A stretch of 64,000 bases of DNA from Austropuccinia psidii. Its lineage: Eukaryota > Basidiomycota > Pucciniomycetes > Pucciniales > Sphaerophragmiaceae. Made by a program: the position numbers and the translations under genes. The notes under the pieces are model-generated. The model saw nothing but the letters and a program-made list of their open reading frames with translations. It made no database searches and was not told the origin of the DNA. Of the stretch, positions 34,312-45,851 are shown in pieces; the first letter of the stretch is position 1, and every line of letters begins with the position of its first letter. The stretch is taken from positions 20,273,866 to 20,337,865 of the forward strand of contig JALGQZ010000008.1 in NCBI GenBank assembly GCA_023105745.1, written 5' to 3'.

Positions 34312-34327
34312 GGGGGCCTGGCCATGT
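34312..34327 (+). promoter_or_regulatory. Primer binding site of C (tRNA-Pro-like)
   Basis: TGGGGGCCTGGCCATG lies two bases after the LTR, the same as in B and D apart from one to three bases. Pairing with a tRNA having a C discriminator points to tRNA-Pro. Confidence 0.65.
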
Positions 34328-34683
34328 TTTTTGAACCTTGTACCCTTAATTAATATATTTTTAAGTTCTAAAATATAATAATTTGAGAATATTTTTTTCT
34401 TTCAATTTGAAGTCAAAATGATTTTGTTTTTGAAATTGTCTTAAAATCTTTTTCATTGAGGAATTTGGTTTAATTTTATACTGTTTATACACGTTTATTT
34501 TTCACATCCAAAAACTTATAAAATTATTCTTTGAGCTACTCTGAGTTAGTTTTGATTCATTATCTTAAATTTTTTTATTCTTTTAAAAGAACAATTTTTT
34601 AATATTAAAAAAAAAATTACTAAAAATCTTAAAAATATTTCAAAAAGTATAAAAAATAATTTTTTCTTTTATAATTTTTATAG
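34328..34683 (+). other. Leader of C, T-rich, ending in AG
   Basis: About 350 bp of AT-rich sequence without ORF. It ends in a T-rich tract and TATAG just before TGTCTTT, like the T-rich tract plus AG preceding the first exon in B and D. It may be a leader intron. Confidence 0.4.
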
Positions 34684-34841
34684 TGTCTTTAATCAAATAC
34701 TGCACAGCTGGTAACAGACTCAGAAAGAGATATATTACGAGTCCAGAATCTTCAGAAGCAGAATCTGAGGACAGTATTGAAGTGAAAATTGCTAAAGAGG
34801 CACTTTGTTTAAAACAGAACAATCCAAACAACGACCAAAAG
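34684..34841 (+). CDS. Element C: small upstream exon of the accessory ORF
   Basis: This open segment after ATAG starts TG-TCT and encodes SLIKYCTAGNRLRKRY, then an acidic Ser/Glu-rich stretch (SPESSEAESEDSIEV), ending before GGTGTGTG. It parallels the exons of B (12394-12510) and D (45852-46049). The candidate donor after AAG leaves phase 0, whereas B and D leave phase 1. A 1-nt indel in this decayed copy would explain it. Confidence 0.42.
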
Positions 34842-34905
34842 GTGTGTGTTTTCTGTTTCCAATTCTTATTTTATCTTGAATTGACATGAAAATGGTGCAT
34901 ACCAG
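34842..34905 (+). other. Candidate 64-nt intron containing the gag start codon of C
   Basis: Donor GTGTGTG at 34842, acceptor CATACCAG ending at 34905. The gag ATG at 34892-34894 is exactly 14 nt from the intron end, as in B and D. The intron is one base longer than in B and D and its phase does not fit the +1 frame, consistent with decay. Confidence 0.42.
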
Positions 34906-36619
34906 AAATGGAAGCAACTATTCGGTCCAACCAGATGGATGTGGAAAAGGAAAAGGCAAGACCAAATCCAGAAGTGTCAAATCTTCCTCAAGAAAGACAC
35001 ATATGGAGGATGCCAGAGTTGCCCCCCAGTCCCCAAGTTCTGTGCCCACAAACTTCAATTCAAATTCTGAATCTGAACTGATTCATGATAATATTTTAAG
35101 GGATGAACCACTTTCAAGTGGCAGTAATAGAAATTTATCAATGCCAATTCAAAAATTGGTTCAGAGCAGCCAAAGAAGAGGAGTGGGAAATATGCCCAAG
35201 CCTTTGGCAGGGGGCCATGAACTCCTACTTACACATCAAGAGCTTTCTGGGTCAGGAGAAGACCATAGAACTCTTAGGAGGTTGGATTCCATTGTCTTGA
35301 AAAGACAAGGTCAAAAAGATAAAGAATTGGTTTAAGAACCAAAGTCTTTTATCCATAGACCAGAAGAAGGAACTGGAACTGACTCCAGCTTTGGAGACAG
35401 AAGGCCCAGTGGCATCTACCAACTCCAAATCAGCTCCAAAAGTGTCCAAAGACAAGCACAAAGGACCTCAGAAGAATAAGAGAGGTCCCAAGAATGATCA
35501 AGGCAAAGCCAATTGGCACAGATCTTACCCACAAGGGTACAGGATTCCCAAATTGGAGCCTTCAGCCATGGACAGTGTGTTGAATATGGCCAGGACTCTT
35601 ATGGAACTTACAGCCAAGGAGCAGGAAAGGATGAACAGAACATTTTCACACAAATAATAGAGGAAATACATTTTTTTCAATCCAATATTGATGTAAATAT
35701 TGGTAAACTTGATGCAAAGTTAACTAAAATAACATTGGACATCAATGACTTAAAAAAGAACGACAAACAGTCTGTTGAAATGCATAAGTCTGTAATTACC
35801 ACACTGGAAATATTTACCAATAAATGTGACAGAATTGAGAGTAAATATAAAGCTCAAATTGATGAAATGGAAGATCTTCCCATTTTAAACATTAATGATC
35901 AACTTCAAATTCTGAAAGACCATGTCTTAGAAATAGCTGAAAATACCAATCAGTTTGCTACACATTTAGCAAAAAGTGACAGTGAAAGGCAGAAATTAAA
36001 GAATGAAATCATTGCAAATGTGGAGCAAATTTATAACAATTATGAACCACATATGCCAAGGCATTCCACACCTTTTACTAAAGAAAAACATTCTGTTAAA
36101 GGAAGCTTTATCCCACTCTTTGGAGAAGATGTTATCTCTGCAAAAGATATTCCCAAATTAGAAGAATGGAGAACATTCTCTGGTGAAGGTGAATACAACC
36201 ATATTGAGTTCATCAGAACTATTGATATGTTGCAGGAAGACTTTAATATACCTGATGAAATTATCATGGGAAAATTACACTGTCTGTTTACCAAAGCTGC
36301 AAAGAAATGGTACTACAAGATGAGAATAGATCATGGAAAACATGACTGGTCTTGGTGGAAATCTGAAGTGATTACCAAATGGGCCAATAATTCTTGGAGG
36401 TTTAGAATGGAAAATGCTTTTGAAAATTCCATTTTTAACCCAGAAAAAGATAAACCACTTCCTTTGTTCTTCAAGCAAAAAGACAGATTATCTTCTTTAC
36501 ACCCAGATATGTCTGACACTATGATTGATATGAAAGTATTAAGAAAGTGTGGAGGAGAACTGGAATATGCTATCAAGAGCAGATGTGTAGATCCCCTTTT
36601 CAACAGAAGGCTACATTAA
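34886..36619 (+). pseudogene. Element C gag
   Basis: Gag in one phase with three stops (after 35335, near 35430 and 35475). The N-terminus is MVHTRNGSNYSVQPDG, a basic Ser-rich region. From 35513 it is open for 368 codons: QCVEYGQDSYGTYSQGAGKD, a long charged helix (coiled coil, about residues 40-190), then the capsid with FSGEGEYNHIEFIRTIDMLQ, KWYYKMRIDHGKHDWSWWKS and LRKCGGELEYAIKSR. A frameshift at about 36605 moves the frame to the next entry. The ATG at 34892 is preferred to 34886 because B and D start at the equivalent base. The N-terminal 0.75 kb is also covered by the +1 frame. Confidence 0.85.
34906..35657 (+). CDS. Element C: overlapping +1-frame ORF, body exon
   Basis: This is the +1 frame over gag, starting at ATG-GAA right after the candidate acceptor and ending with TAA at 35655-35657. 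Three stops interrupt it (near 35078, 35098 and 35300). It holds EIYQCQFKNWFRAAKEEEWE, PSLWQGAMNSYLHIKSFLG, IKNWFKNQSLLSIDQKK, a Lys/Gly/Pro-rich stretch, then SYPQGYRIPKLEPSAMD and LNMARTLMELTAKEQERM. The same blocks, in the same order and spacing, are in B and partly in D. The C-terminal block is a short amphipathic helix. No known domain is recognised. Conservation of this frame across three decayed elements suggests it was a real product. Confidence 0.6.
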
Positions 36620-37151
36620 TGCAATGGAAGATATCATTACCAGAACAAGAATTGGTAAAACTTGGACTAAAATACCTATGGAATCCAAGATAATCTCAAA
36701 GGTTCCCAGAGAGGACAGAAAACCTGAGAAAGCTGTCTTGAAGTTTCATAAATGTAGAAGCACTTCACACTTGGACAAAACCTGCACCGAAAAGACAAAA
36801 ATCAATGAAGGTCAAGACATTGAAGAAGCTCAGTGTACTGAAGGAAAAGAAGAATCTAACCTATATTCTGCAGTATCTGAGGATAAAACAGTAGAGGAAT
36901 ATACAATTGAAAACATTACAGCTTTCTTTAAGGTCACAGAAGTCCATACTCACTTGCCACAGTACAGTGAGGACTGTCATAACCTGATCAATATCCGAGA
37001 TGCCAGAATGTGTAGGACCAAACCTGCTAGAGGAAAAGGGTATACTGCTGGAGCATCTTGTATCATATCAATTCTGATGAATGGTATTGAAGCCAAAGCA
37101 AATTTGGATACAGGGGAATTTTGCACTTGTGTAGGCAAAAAGTATCTCTAA
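36620..37151 (+). pseudogene. Element C gag C-terminus, zinc knuckle and protease start
   Basis: Starting with MEDIITRTRIGKTWTK, this frame contains a degenerate CCHC knuckle KFHKCRSTSHLDKTC (first Cys reads Phe), an acidic spacer, KPARGKGYTAGASCI and the protease active site NLDTGEFCTCVGKKYL. The catalytic Asp is kept, but the following DTGA reads DTGE. A stop at 37149 precedes the rest of the protease. Confidence 0.83.
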
Positions 37152-38137
37152 GTTATACTTCCTGAATGGGAAAACAATCCATTACCAATAGAAGGTGTAC
37201 AATTTAGTAGTGCCAGTAATAATATGTACCCTTTGGGTATATTGGACACTAATATTGTGTTCCCAAACCCTGCAGGAACAATAAGAATGAAGACAGAGAT
37301 AATAGTAATGAACAATTGCACATCTCAACATATAATCCTTGGAAATGATTACTTGAAAATTTATAGTATTGACATCAATAACTATAAAGAAAGATATTTT
37401 ACAATTGGAGAAAACAAGAGACAAAAATTTGCTTTTTCCAATATGACAAAACAAATATCAATGATATCTTCTAAGAAAGATACTTATAAAGAAGAATTTG
37501 TGGCTAATCAACTTGTTGAAGCACAAATTAATCCATCATTGTCACCAAAGATGAGGAATGAAGTTATTGATGTGTTATACACATACAATAATGCATTTGC
37601 CTCTGATAATGAACCATCAGGTGCTAGAAAAGGACATGAATTTGATATTACTCTTGATATTGAAAGACCATATCCTCCAGTACTTAGAAGACCAGATTAT
37701 CCAGCCAGTCCCAGAGCTAGAGAAGCCTTGGAAAAACATATCCAGGATTTAATCCTACTTGGTTTACTAAAGAAAGTAGGCCATAATGAAGAAGTTGAAG
37801 TAACAACACCTGTTATTATTGCTTGGCATAATTATAAATCAATAATGGTTGGAGATTTTAGAGCATTGAATACCTACACAAGTCACTTCTCAACATGCAA
37901 ACTCCCAATAGACATATGTTGAGATGGCAAATAGCCATTCAAGAATATAGAAGAAACATGACTATAGCTCATAAAGCAGGAAACATTAACAAGAGTGCTG
38001 ATGGACTTGGAAGGTGGGCATTAGACAACGGTCCTGATAACCCAGCTTATGTACCTTTGGAAGCTGAACCACAGATTACAATTGAAGGAATTAACATAAC
38101 TGATATTGGTACTGAATTCTTTGAAGAAGTCAGATAA
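37152..38137 (+). pseudogene. Element C protease end, RT start and RNase H end joined by a deletion
   Basis: The protease C-terminal half (LGNDYLKIYSIDINN) leads into EPSGARKGHEFDITLDIERP, RRPDYPASPRAREALEKH and [11 protein letters not shown], the start of RT. At about 37885 the sequence jumps directly to the end of RNase H ([20 protein letters not shown]) with a frame change. In D the same two points are about 0.94 kb apart, so the RT palm with YIDD and most of RNase H are missing. The frame then continues through [13 protein letters not shown] and [17 protein letters not shown] to the integrase. Confidence 0.88.
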
Positions 38138-38458
38138 TCCTATAAGCAAGACAACAATTGCCATATCTTCACTTCTTTGTTAGATAAAGACTGAAAGGAT
38201 ACATCCTTAGTGAATGCACTGGATGATGTTTGGAGAAATTTCTATTATGAAGGAAGATTTCACTTGTTTGATGAGATTATTTACCATAGAAACAAACATT
38301 CCTCTGTGATGACATTATGTAGCAGATTGCTTATCAATACCATTCTTTTTGAATACCATGATAGCATATAGTCTAGACACCTGTCAGAGGACAGAACACT
38401 TGAAAAAGTGAAAAACTGTGCATGGTGGCAATCTTGGATAGAAGAAACCAGTGAATAT
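38138..38458 (+). pseudogene. Element C integrase, N-terminal zinc region
   Basis: This broken frame encodes the HHCC region: GRFHLFDEIIYHRNKHSS, RLLINTILFEYHD, LSEDRTLEKVKNCAWWQSW. The first half of the zinc motif is visible. A solo LTR3 interrupts it at 38459, just before the CDRCQ half, which resumes at 40428. Confidence 0.82.
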
Positions 38459-40422
38459 TGTAAGGTTTGACTATGAAACAATAAGTAAAAATTACTAATA
38501 TTTTACTTATTGTGTTATGGATGTCCTTATAAATGAAATAAATAAGATAAAAATAATTATAATAATAAAGATTTATTAGAATTATGGCGTAAAAATAATT
38601 ATATTATTAATGAAATATGATAATATAATTTATATTATAAAATATAATATAATAAAATAAATATATTAATATCAAATAATTAATATATTCAAAGGCACTT
38701 TATTATTGCTACAAAAAAATAATAAAGGCGTAAAAAATTGTTTTTCATTAATAAAAAACAATTAATAACAATAATATTACCAATATTAAAGTTATAGATT
38801 AATATAAATACTATTTATATTAATTAAAGAATTATTAAAAGAATGATAGAGAGAAAATAACCTACTTTTAATACCTAATATAATAATTTTGAGACATTTT
38901 ACACCAAATAATATAAATACAAATTATCCAAATTGTATTTACAATAAAAAATAGAGAAATTACAAATATTCTTGATTTTTACGTGGAAATGAAATTTTAG
39001 AGAGATTTTTAACAAAAACAATTAAATAAATGATTTAATCACGTCAAAATTGATGATTATAATCAGATGATCTTTGGTCTTTGATAATATAAGAGTTTTA
39101 TATATAAAGAATAAAGAAATTACCTTTTTATTGTATTGATAAAATGTTTTTGATGCGTCTGAGGGGAAAACAGAGTAAAAAGAGCTCTATTTATAGTAAA
39201 TACCTTCCTCCTAGAGTCCAAAAGCTTCTAGTAGACGTATATTGATCATATCCACTGGGATTTATCAATATGTTAAGGTTTGGTGATGATTACATCATGA
39301 TCAAACCATATTACATCATTATTACGCCATTATTTGGAGTTATCACTATAACTCTAAGTTTGATGACGTCAAAGACTTGGAAGAACCACAAAATTCATGG
39401 ATTTTATTAGTTTTAATCATAAAATAATAGTATTCACCAATGTTATCACTCATATGACTGTTAAACTTAATTTAAGGTTACAGTGAGTGATCATAAATGA
39501 TCAAATTAAGCTCAAACTTTGATTCTTAATAGCTTTCAAGATTTACACTCTAAAGCCATTCAGAGAGCTAATTCTAATAGCTTGGCATAACCTTATTATT
39601 CTTCCAAGAGCATTTCATTACATCATCAAAACTCTATTTTTGATGATTTTTCTTGTAACTCATCTTTTCTGTCGAAATTTAATATTTTAAACTTCAAACT
39701 ATGATTTCAAGGGGTTATACCTTGAATATTATAATAAAAAATACATCATTCTTCACTAATGAACTAGTAGAAACCAACTGTCTATTTTTTTATAAGTTTG
39801 GACCACTTTCACAACAAAGTGGTCAACAGCTCTGTTGATTTTAATCAATAATTCCTTACAGGTTTTGACCATGTTTATAGCTTGTGAAATAAACTTCATT
39901 TCTGTATTCCTAAAGTAATTACGTGATGACTTTATTTTTGGTTCATCACTCTATCATGTATAATTCAAGAGATATTAGCTAAAATCCCTGAATATATGCG
40001 TTGACCAAAAAAGTGTATATATTCAGGTTAATTCCTTAAGTATTGAGTTTGAAGCTTAGCTTCTTAATTGTTTTATATGTGGAATTTTATGCGGAATCCA
40101 CTGGTACCATTTATTTTACATGTTGTCTCATTGGGGTTTGAAATAAATAAGGATTTGTGTATTTTATAAGGTATCATTACTTATAACTTATTAAATATTG
40201 ACTTTCCAGATATGCCATAAAAATGGTATATGTGTATTTTACCATGGGGAATCCAATGGTATAATTTATTTAACATTTTTATTCATTGGTTTTAAGTTAA
40301 ACCAAGTTCTATGTCAATTTATGGTATTTTTGTATTTTAAAAGTACTTATTTTTAATGTATAGTTATATTAAGTATTTCTTGTGACCTTTTTGGGTATGT
40401 GGTCATATCTCAAAGGTTCACA
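38459..40422 (-). repeat. Solo LTR, family 3, in chromovirus C
   Basis: This is a 1964-bp LTR on the minus strand (TGTGAACC to AACCTTACA) with a perfect target duplication AATAT (38454-38458 and 40423-40427). The TATA box TATAAATAG is at 39187-39195 and TGACGTCA at 39364-39371. The integrase of C continues on either side. Confidence 0.96.
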
Positions 40423-40427
40423 AATAT

Positions 40428-41665
40428 TTCCATACTTGTGACAGATGTCAAAAGGCAAACAGGAGTACAGGCAAGAAATTTGGACTTATGATCCATATTC
40501 AAGAACCAAAATCCCCTTGGGAAGTTAGTCACATGAATTGGGTCACAGCACTTCCTCCAAGTGGTGACAAAATTTATAATGCCTGTTTAGTCATTGTAGA
40601 CAGATATAGAAAAACTCCCATATTCTTACCATGTCATAAAGATGACACTGCTATGGATACAGCTCTTTTCTATGGAGTAGAGTCATTTCTCATACAGGAT
40701 TATTTAAGAATATCATAAGTGACAGAGATCCCAAGTTCAAATCTTCAATTTGGACCAATCTTCATAGATTTTTTGGGACTAAGTTTTCATTATCTACAGC
40801 ATATCACCCTCAAACAGATGGGCTAGCAGAGAGGATGATCCAAGCTTGAGAAGACACAATCAGGAGATTTTGTGCTTATGGGTTAGAATTCAAAGACTCG
40901 GATGGCTTTACCCATGACTGGTGAACTCTTATACCTGAATTAGAATTGGCATATAAGACATCAGTCCATTCTTCCACAGGTCAAACTCCTGCTATGTTAG
41001 AAAAAGGATGGAATCCAAGACTCCCAGCAGACACACTGAGGAAAGACTTGATTGACATTCATCCTAAAGCTTCCAGCTTCAAGTTAATGCTTGATAAAAT
41101 GAAACATCATGCAAACCAAAGTATGAATGAAGCTTTTGACTATGCAAAACAGAAGTGGGACAAGAGTCAAAAAGTACCAGACTTCAGAGTAGGGGACTGA
41201 GTTCTAGTTTCAACCTTGAATTTTAATAATATCAAAGGCCCAAAGAAATTTCAAGATTCCTATGTAGGACCTTTTGTTATTGTAGCCTTACATGGAACCA
41301 ATGCAGTTCAAGTGGAATTAAGTGGTGAATTGGAAAATAAACACCCCACTTTTCCAGTCAGCTTGATAAAGACTTATCAACTAGCTGACAAAGAGTTGTT
41401 TCCTTTGAGGAACCCAACTCCTTTAACTGTTCCACCAGTCAAAAAAAATGAAGACAAAAAGATAAAGAAATTCATTACAGAAAGGAGGCTTAAGGGCAAA
41501 AATCAGAGAGAGTATCTTGTCAGATATAGAAATCCAGTACATGAAGATGAATGGCTGGCAGAATCAGAAATACCTGACTCAGATAAACTCTTAAGAAGAT
41601 TTAGACATGAAGAAGGCCACAAGCCTGAATATGTCTATAAATGTGCTTTAAATTACTTGATCTGA
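40428..41665 (+). pseudogene. Element C integrase core and chromodomain
   Basis: It resumes with CDRCQKAN, then HMNWVTALPPSGDKIYNACL (first catalytic Asp reads Asn), ISDRDPKF (second Asp kept) and [12 protein letters not shown] (Glu kept). 40946-41200 carries KTSVHSSTGQTPAMLEKGWNP. 41216-41665 carries the C-terminal domain KFQDSYVGPFVIVALHG and a chromodomain-like end FITERRLKGKNQREYLVRYR with HEDEWLAESEIPD. A TGA at 41198, where Trp or similar stands in relatives, and other stops break it. The run GGCGGGAGGGAA at 41759-41770 is the polypurine tract. Confidence 0.86.
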
Positions 41666-41770
41666 GTAATTCAAAGAGGTTGGACAGGGGACATTAACCC
41701 CCTTTGGGGCTTTTATTCTTTATACCATTGATAAATTTGTCATACAATTTGAATTTCTGGCGGGAGGGAA

Positions 41771-43100
41771 TGTGAGCCTTGAGGTATATTTTACATACCC
41801 AAATAGGGCACAATTATCTTAAAGACAAATTCTGAACTATGAATAACCCATAAGTCGTGCATATATTCAAAATTCATCATTTTTGATTTCAGAAAAGATG
41901 AACAACTTTTTAGTGAGTACGTAAATCCATGGATTTAAGGCCAGATTTGGATTCTACCCAAAAATTCACAGAGGGTAGCTCCATAGATTTTACCTCATAG
42001 AAACCAGTCATAGACTGATATTTGCAATTCTACATAGAAATGAGGTGAAAAGTTCAAAACTTCATTAAAAATACAATTCTTAATGAATCTTTCTGAAACT
42101 TTCAGGACCAATTGAAAACTGTATAATTCATAAAAAAAAGAATCATAGTTTTATATGTAAAATTAAAAGTTTTACTTACAGTCCATTTTTGAGGATTCCA
42201 TGTGAAACGCAGAATCCTTTAAAATTTACAGAAAATACATTCTGTGATGAAATTTCCAACAACATTGATAACTTTGGGAATTCAATGATTTTTTTTGGAA
42301 TAAAAGAAGATTTACAGATGTTACTCCTTTTATTCTTAACCATAAATGGGTTGGTAGTCACATAGAAACCTCAATTAAGTAATGGTGACAATCTTACGTG
42401 ACAACAGATGATGCAATCAATAATCCAAAAAGGCTTATTGTTTTCTCACTCACTGGTTTTTCAGTTTTCTCCATGGCACGCCTCTGTGAGATGTCTTAGA
42501 CTTAAAAGAGGCCTCCTCTTGCTGTTTTTTCCAAATTATCATCACATTATTCATTTATATCATTGTTACCAACAAGTAAGTATTAGTCAAAAATTTTATT
42601 AAGTTTTTTATTCTTTCCAAATCAATCAGAAAGACGTGAAATAATATAAATCAACTATATCTTGTTGTAATATTTCTATAAAATCATTTTGATTTATTAA
42701 ATCCACAATTCTACGTCAAATCTCTCCACTCCTATCTTTAATAAGTTCTTTGGAGTATTAGTGAGTGATTTATCTTTAATTCTTAAAGTTTTTCTCTAAA
42801 ATTAGTTTTCTTAAAGAGTTATCTTTATAATCATTCTTGCAAAAGATAACTGAATATTAAAATAATTTTATTGTTTTAATAAAAGAAGTTTTTATTATTA
42901 AATTCTTCTTGTCATTGATTCTTGTAGACAATTACTTCTCACTGTTATAATCACTAGTAGTGGATTACACGTGAAAGAAATAATTCTTTAATTATTTAAT
43001 TGTGGTTATAATACTTCTTCATTATTATATTTCATAAGAGCAGTCATAGTCCTGTTTATTAATAGTAATCTTATCAACAGTTTCATAGACACATCTTACA
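41771..43100 (+). repeat. 3' LTR of C (LTR family 4), 1330 bp, internally deleted
   Basis: It runs from TGTGAGCC to ATCTTACA. Compared with the 5' LTR it jumps from CTCCATAG to TTTTACCTCATAG near 41985, losing about 0.55 kb. The rest aligns well. Confidence 0.9.
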
Positions 43101-43105
43101 TCATT

Positions 43106-43836
43106 TCTCAGCTAGAGGACTAGAAACTGTAACATGGGAGATAGCATCCTGTATAATAATAATATATTATTTCTGATTGAGACAGATTTCATAAGGACCC
43201 ATTAGGTCTTCAACAATTAGACTACCCAGTTGAGTTATTAGTTGGCGAGAAGGAGTGTTCACAGGGAAATGCTGAATTTTTCCAATTGAGCAGTCTTGAC
43301 AAAGATTTATGTCATTAAAGGGCACATTGGGAATGCCACGTGCGGTGTTAGATTTCCATATTAAGCTTAGCTGTCTAATAGATAAATGACAAATTTGTTT
43401 GTGCCATAGAATAATAATTTCAGACAAAGATAATAAATTAATATTATGAGAAGAAGTATTGGAAGCCAAAGGTTTAATTTGTGGGAGATGGAAAGGAATA
43501 AACCCACTATTGTTTATCTTATGAGTGTTAAAGGTAATAGAAGATGAAGATAAATTGAAATGATGATTAATAAATGAAATTAAAAACCTCTACCATATTA
43601 GGTGACTGAGAGAAAGAACAACACCAGGTATATATTTACAGTACAGGACCCTGTCTAATTCCAATTTGCCATCTTGGGTATTCAGTTACATTTTCCCTAC
43701 TGCATCAACATCAAATGATTTGGATTAAGCAACCAACAAAGTCAAGTCAGTTTTGACTAGAAGCATAGACAATGAAATATTTCCTACTACTGAACATGTT
43801 GCTCCTGAGTCTAACAGTGCTGCATCATTCTCTCGT
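43106..43836 (-). pseudogene. Element E protease, GAG-pre-integrase and integrase start
   Basis: Minus strand. Next to D, near 43800-43825, it reads AALLDSGAT, the copia protease active site with Asp. 43480-43800 continues the protease with stops. 43167-43469 is open, with ILWHKQICHLSIRQLSLIWK, ARGIPNVPF, CQDCSIGKIQHFP (HHCC zinc region of the integrase) and VEDLMGPYE with the first catalytic Asp. The frame then stops at 43165 and chromovirus C begins at 43100. The core continues at 32427 downward. Confidence 0.87.
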
Positions 43837-45627
43837 TGTGAGCCTTAAAGGTATGTTCATATACCCAAAAGACCACAAAGAATAAAACTATGAATACAAC
43901 TTTGAATAAAATAAATTTACTTATATTATCAAAACAAAATTTAAAAAATAAATACAACTTTATACCCAAAAATGAAATTTTAAGTAAAATTCAAAAATAA
44001 AATTGTGAAAACACATTTTTACTTGAAAAAATTAAGTAAAAATGAAATTTTAACAAAATTACAAAAATTAAAATATTTTGGGGAAAAAGTTATATAGAAA
44101 TTATCATAATTTTTTTTCCAAAACCTAAACATATGAAAATTATTTTACCATTGGACTCTTAACAAGAAAGAAGGTGGGGTCACCTCTGGGTAAAATCTCT
44201 ATAACTCAACTCTAAATAAGCTTAAATGAGGTTTTTAGTATTTTCTGTAAAAAAAGTTGAGAATCCTCAAAATCTTAATTTAATTCACATCAAATGTGGT
44301 GTTCAAAATAAATTTTTGTGTTAAAACTGAGGTGTTGTATGTAGTTTAGAAGCTATGAGGAGTTGAAGTATTTTCAATTGATATGTCAAAATGTGCCCGT
44401 GTATTACATCAGTGAAATTTGATTTACATATGAGTTTTCAACTATTAAAGTTGTGTACTGTAAAAATTCAATTGAAATACATATGTAAACTGTAAGTATA
44501 CTTCATGATGAAGAATTAAAGAAAAAAAATAAATTGGAAATATTAATTTTGGGGGGGCAAAGGAACTTCAGTTCTAAGGGGGAGCTAGACCCACAAATTC
44601 CTTTCTGACAGGCATGAGATGTCAAAATCCACACAAAAGTTCATCACTTTTGGCCTGGCATTGAGTCACTGGGTCTGTGTCTCAATTGATGATGAGGTTT
44701 TGATACCAACCAAAGCAGTTTCAACTGTTGCAAAGAGGGTAAAACTACCCTTAAGTCAAAAAAATATTAATAAAAACAGTTTCAACTGGTTTCTAAGTCT
44801 CTTAAACACACTATAACATATTTTGAAGGCTTAAAAACCGGGTATTACTACAGCAATGGCTGATTTAAGCGTCCAAAATGGCTAAAACCAGCCCTTTTTT
44901 GGTCTACAACAGGGTTCAATGATGTCATAACTTAATTTTCTGTTGTAAGTGTTTTTTCCATGACTGAGAAGAGTAAATTTTACCTTTTGAGTAAGAAAAT
45001 TGATGGCTATAAAAGAATGTTTTCTTTGCCCCACTTTTCTCTTGTTAGAATTTTTTGTTTTTATAATTATTTTAAGTACTGTTAAACCAATCAATAAAAG
45101 ATTCCAAACAACCTTTTTTAATAATTTTAAAACCTATAGCCACGTGAAAAAATAATTATAATCATTTCCTGTAACTCTTATAATCATTTTTACCCATGAA
45201 CCACCCCATAAGGGAATTAAAGCATCTTTCATCACTGTTAACTTTGTCACTTTGTTTCCAAATTCACTCTGGTCACTTTTGGATGTGTTTTCTCTTTAAT
45301 AAGCTTTCTAAAGACTCTTTTCTTACATTAATTGGCTACAGTCCTTTGCTCAATTAATTCCAATTGAAATCTCTCTTGAAGACATTTGTTTTGTAGGATT
45401 AAATATTGCTTGTAGAGTATTTTTTGATAAATTTTCATTGTTGGTAGAACAATAAATCTTTATAATATTGTTCTTTTATATTTATAAAGCTAAAAAACAT
45501 ACAATTTGCATTTTCTTTCTTAAAAATCTTATTTCATACTATTTTTAATCAATTTTTACCTTATACAAATTTTGAGGACAGGAAAATTGCTTGATTTGCA
45601 ATCAAAGTTTCATATCCACACCTTACA
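43837..45627 (+). repeat. 5' LTR of D (LTR family 2)
   Basis: It is 1791 bp, from TGTGAGCC to CACACCTTACA. TATAAAAG is at 45008-45015. The GGGGGAGCTAGAC inverted repeat near 44579 has lost one arm base (ACCCACAAA). Confidence 0.94.
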
Positions 45628-45629
45628 TT

Positions 45630-45645
45630 TGGGGGCCCAGCCATG
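45630..45645 (+). promoter_or_regulatory. Primer binding site of D (tRNA-Pro-like)
   Basis: TGGGGGCCCAGCCATG lies two bases after the LTR. It shares the TGGGGGCC core with B and C. Confidence 0.65.
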
Positions 45646-45851
45646 ATATTTTACCTGTGAGATAATTTTTTACCTTTTTTAATCCTTTTTCTTATATTAA
45701 AAAATTTAAAAAAATCATCAAAAATACTTATAATTCAAAAAATCCATAAAAAATAGAAAAAATTCATATTATAAGTGAAGCTTATATTTTTAATTTATCT
45801 TTTAAAAATACCTTTTTTTACTTAATTGACTGCTTTTTTTATTAATTTTAG

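Larger units (their letters stand above)
32428..43100 (+). mobile_element. Ty3/gypsy chromovirus C, inserted in the integrase of E
   Basis: This is a plus-strand gypsy element with LTR family 4 and flanks TGATT (32423-32427) and TCATT (43101-43105), four of five matching. Internal order: PBS, leader, small exon, gag with overlapping +1 frame, protease, a deleted RT-RNase H, integrase, chromodomain, polypurine tract. It lacks about 0.94 kb of pol compared with D. It carries a solo LTR3 (38459-40422) in the integrase. It is not autonomous. Confidence 0.93.

Noticed and set aside
36040..36603. Minus-strand frames of 67-90 codons over gag of C
   Set aside because: Shadows of the 368-codon gag frame. 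Content is not conserved on that strand in B or D.
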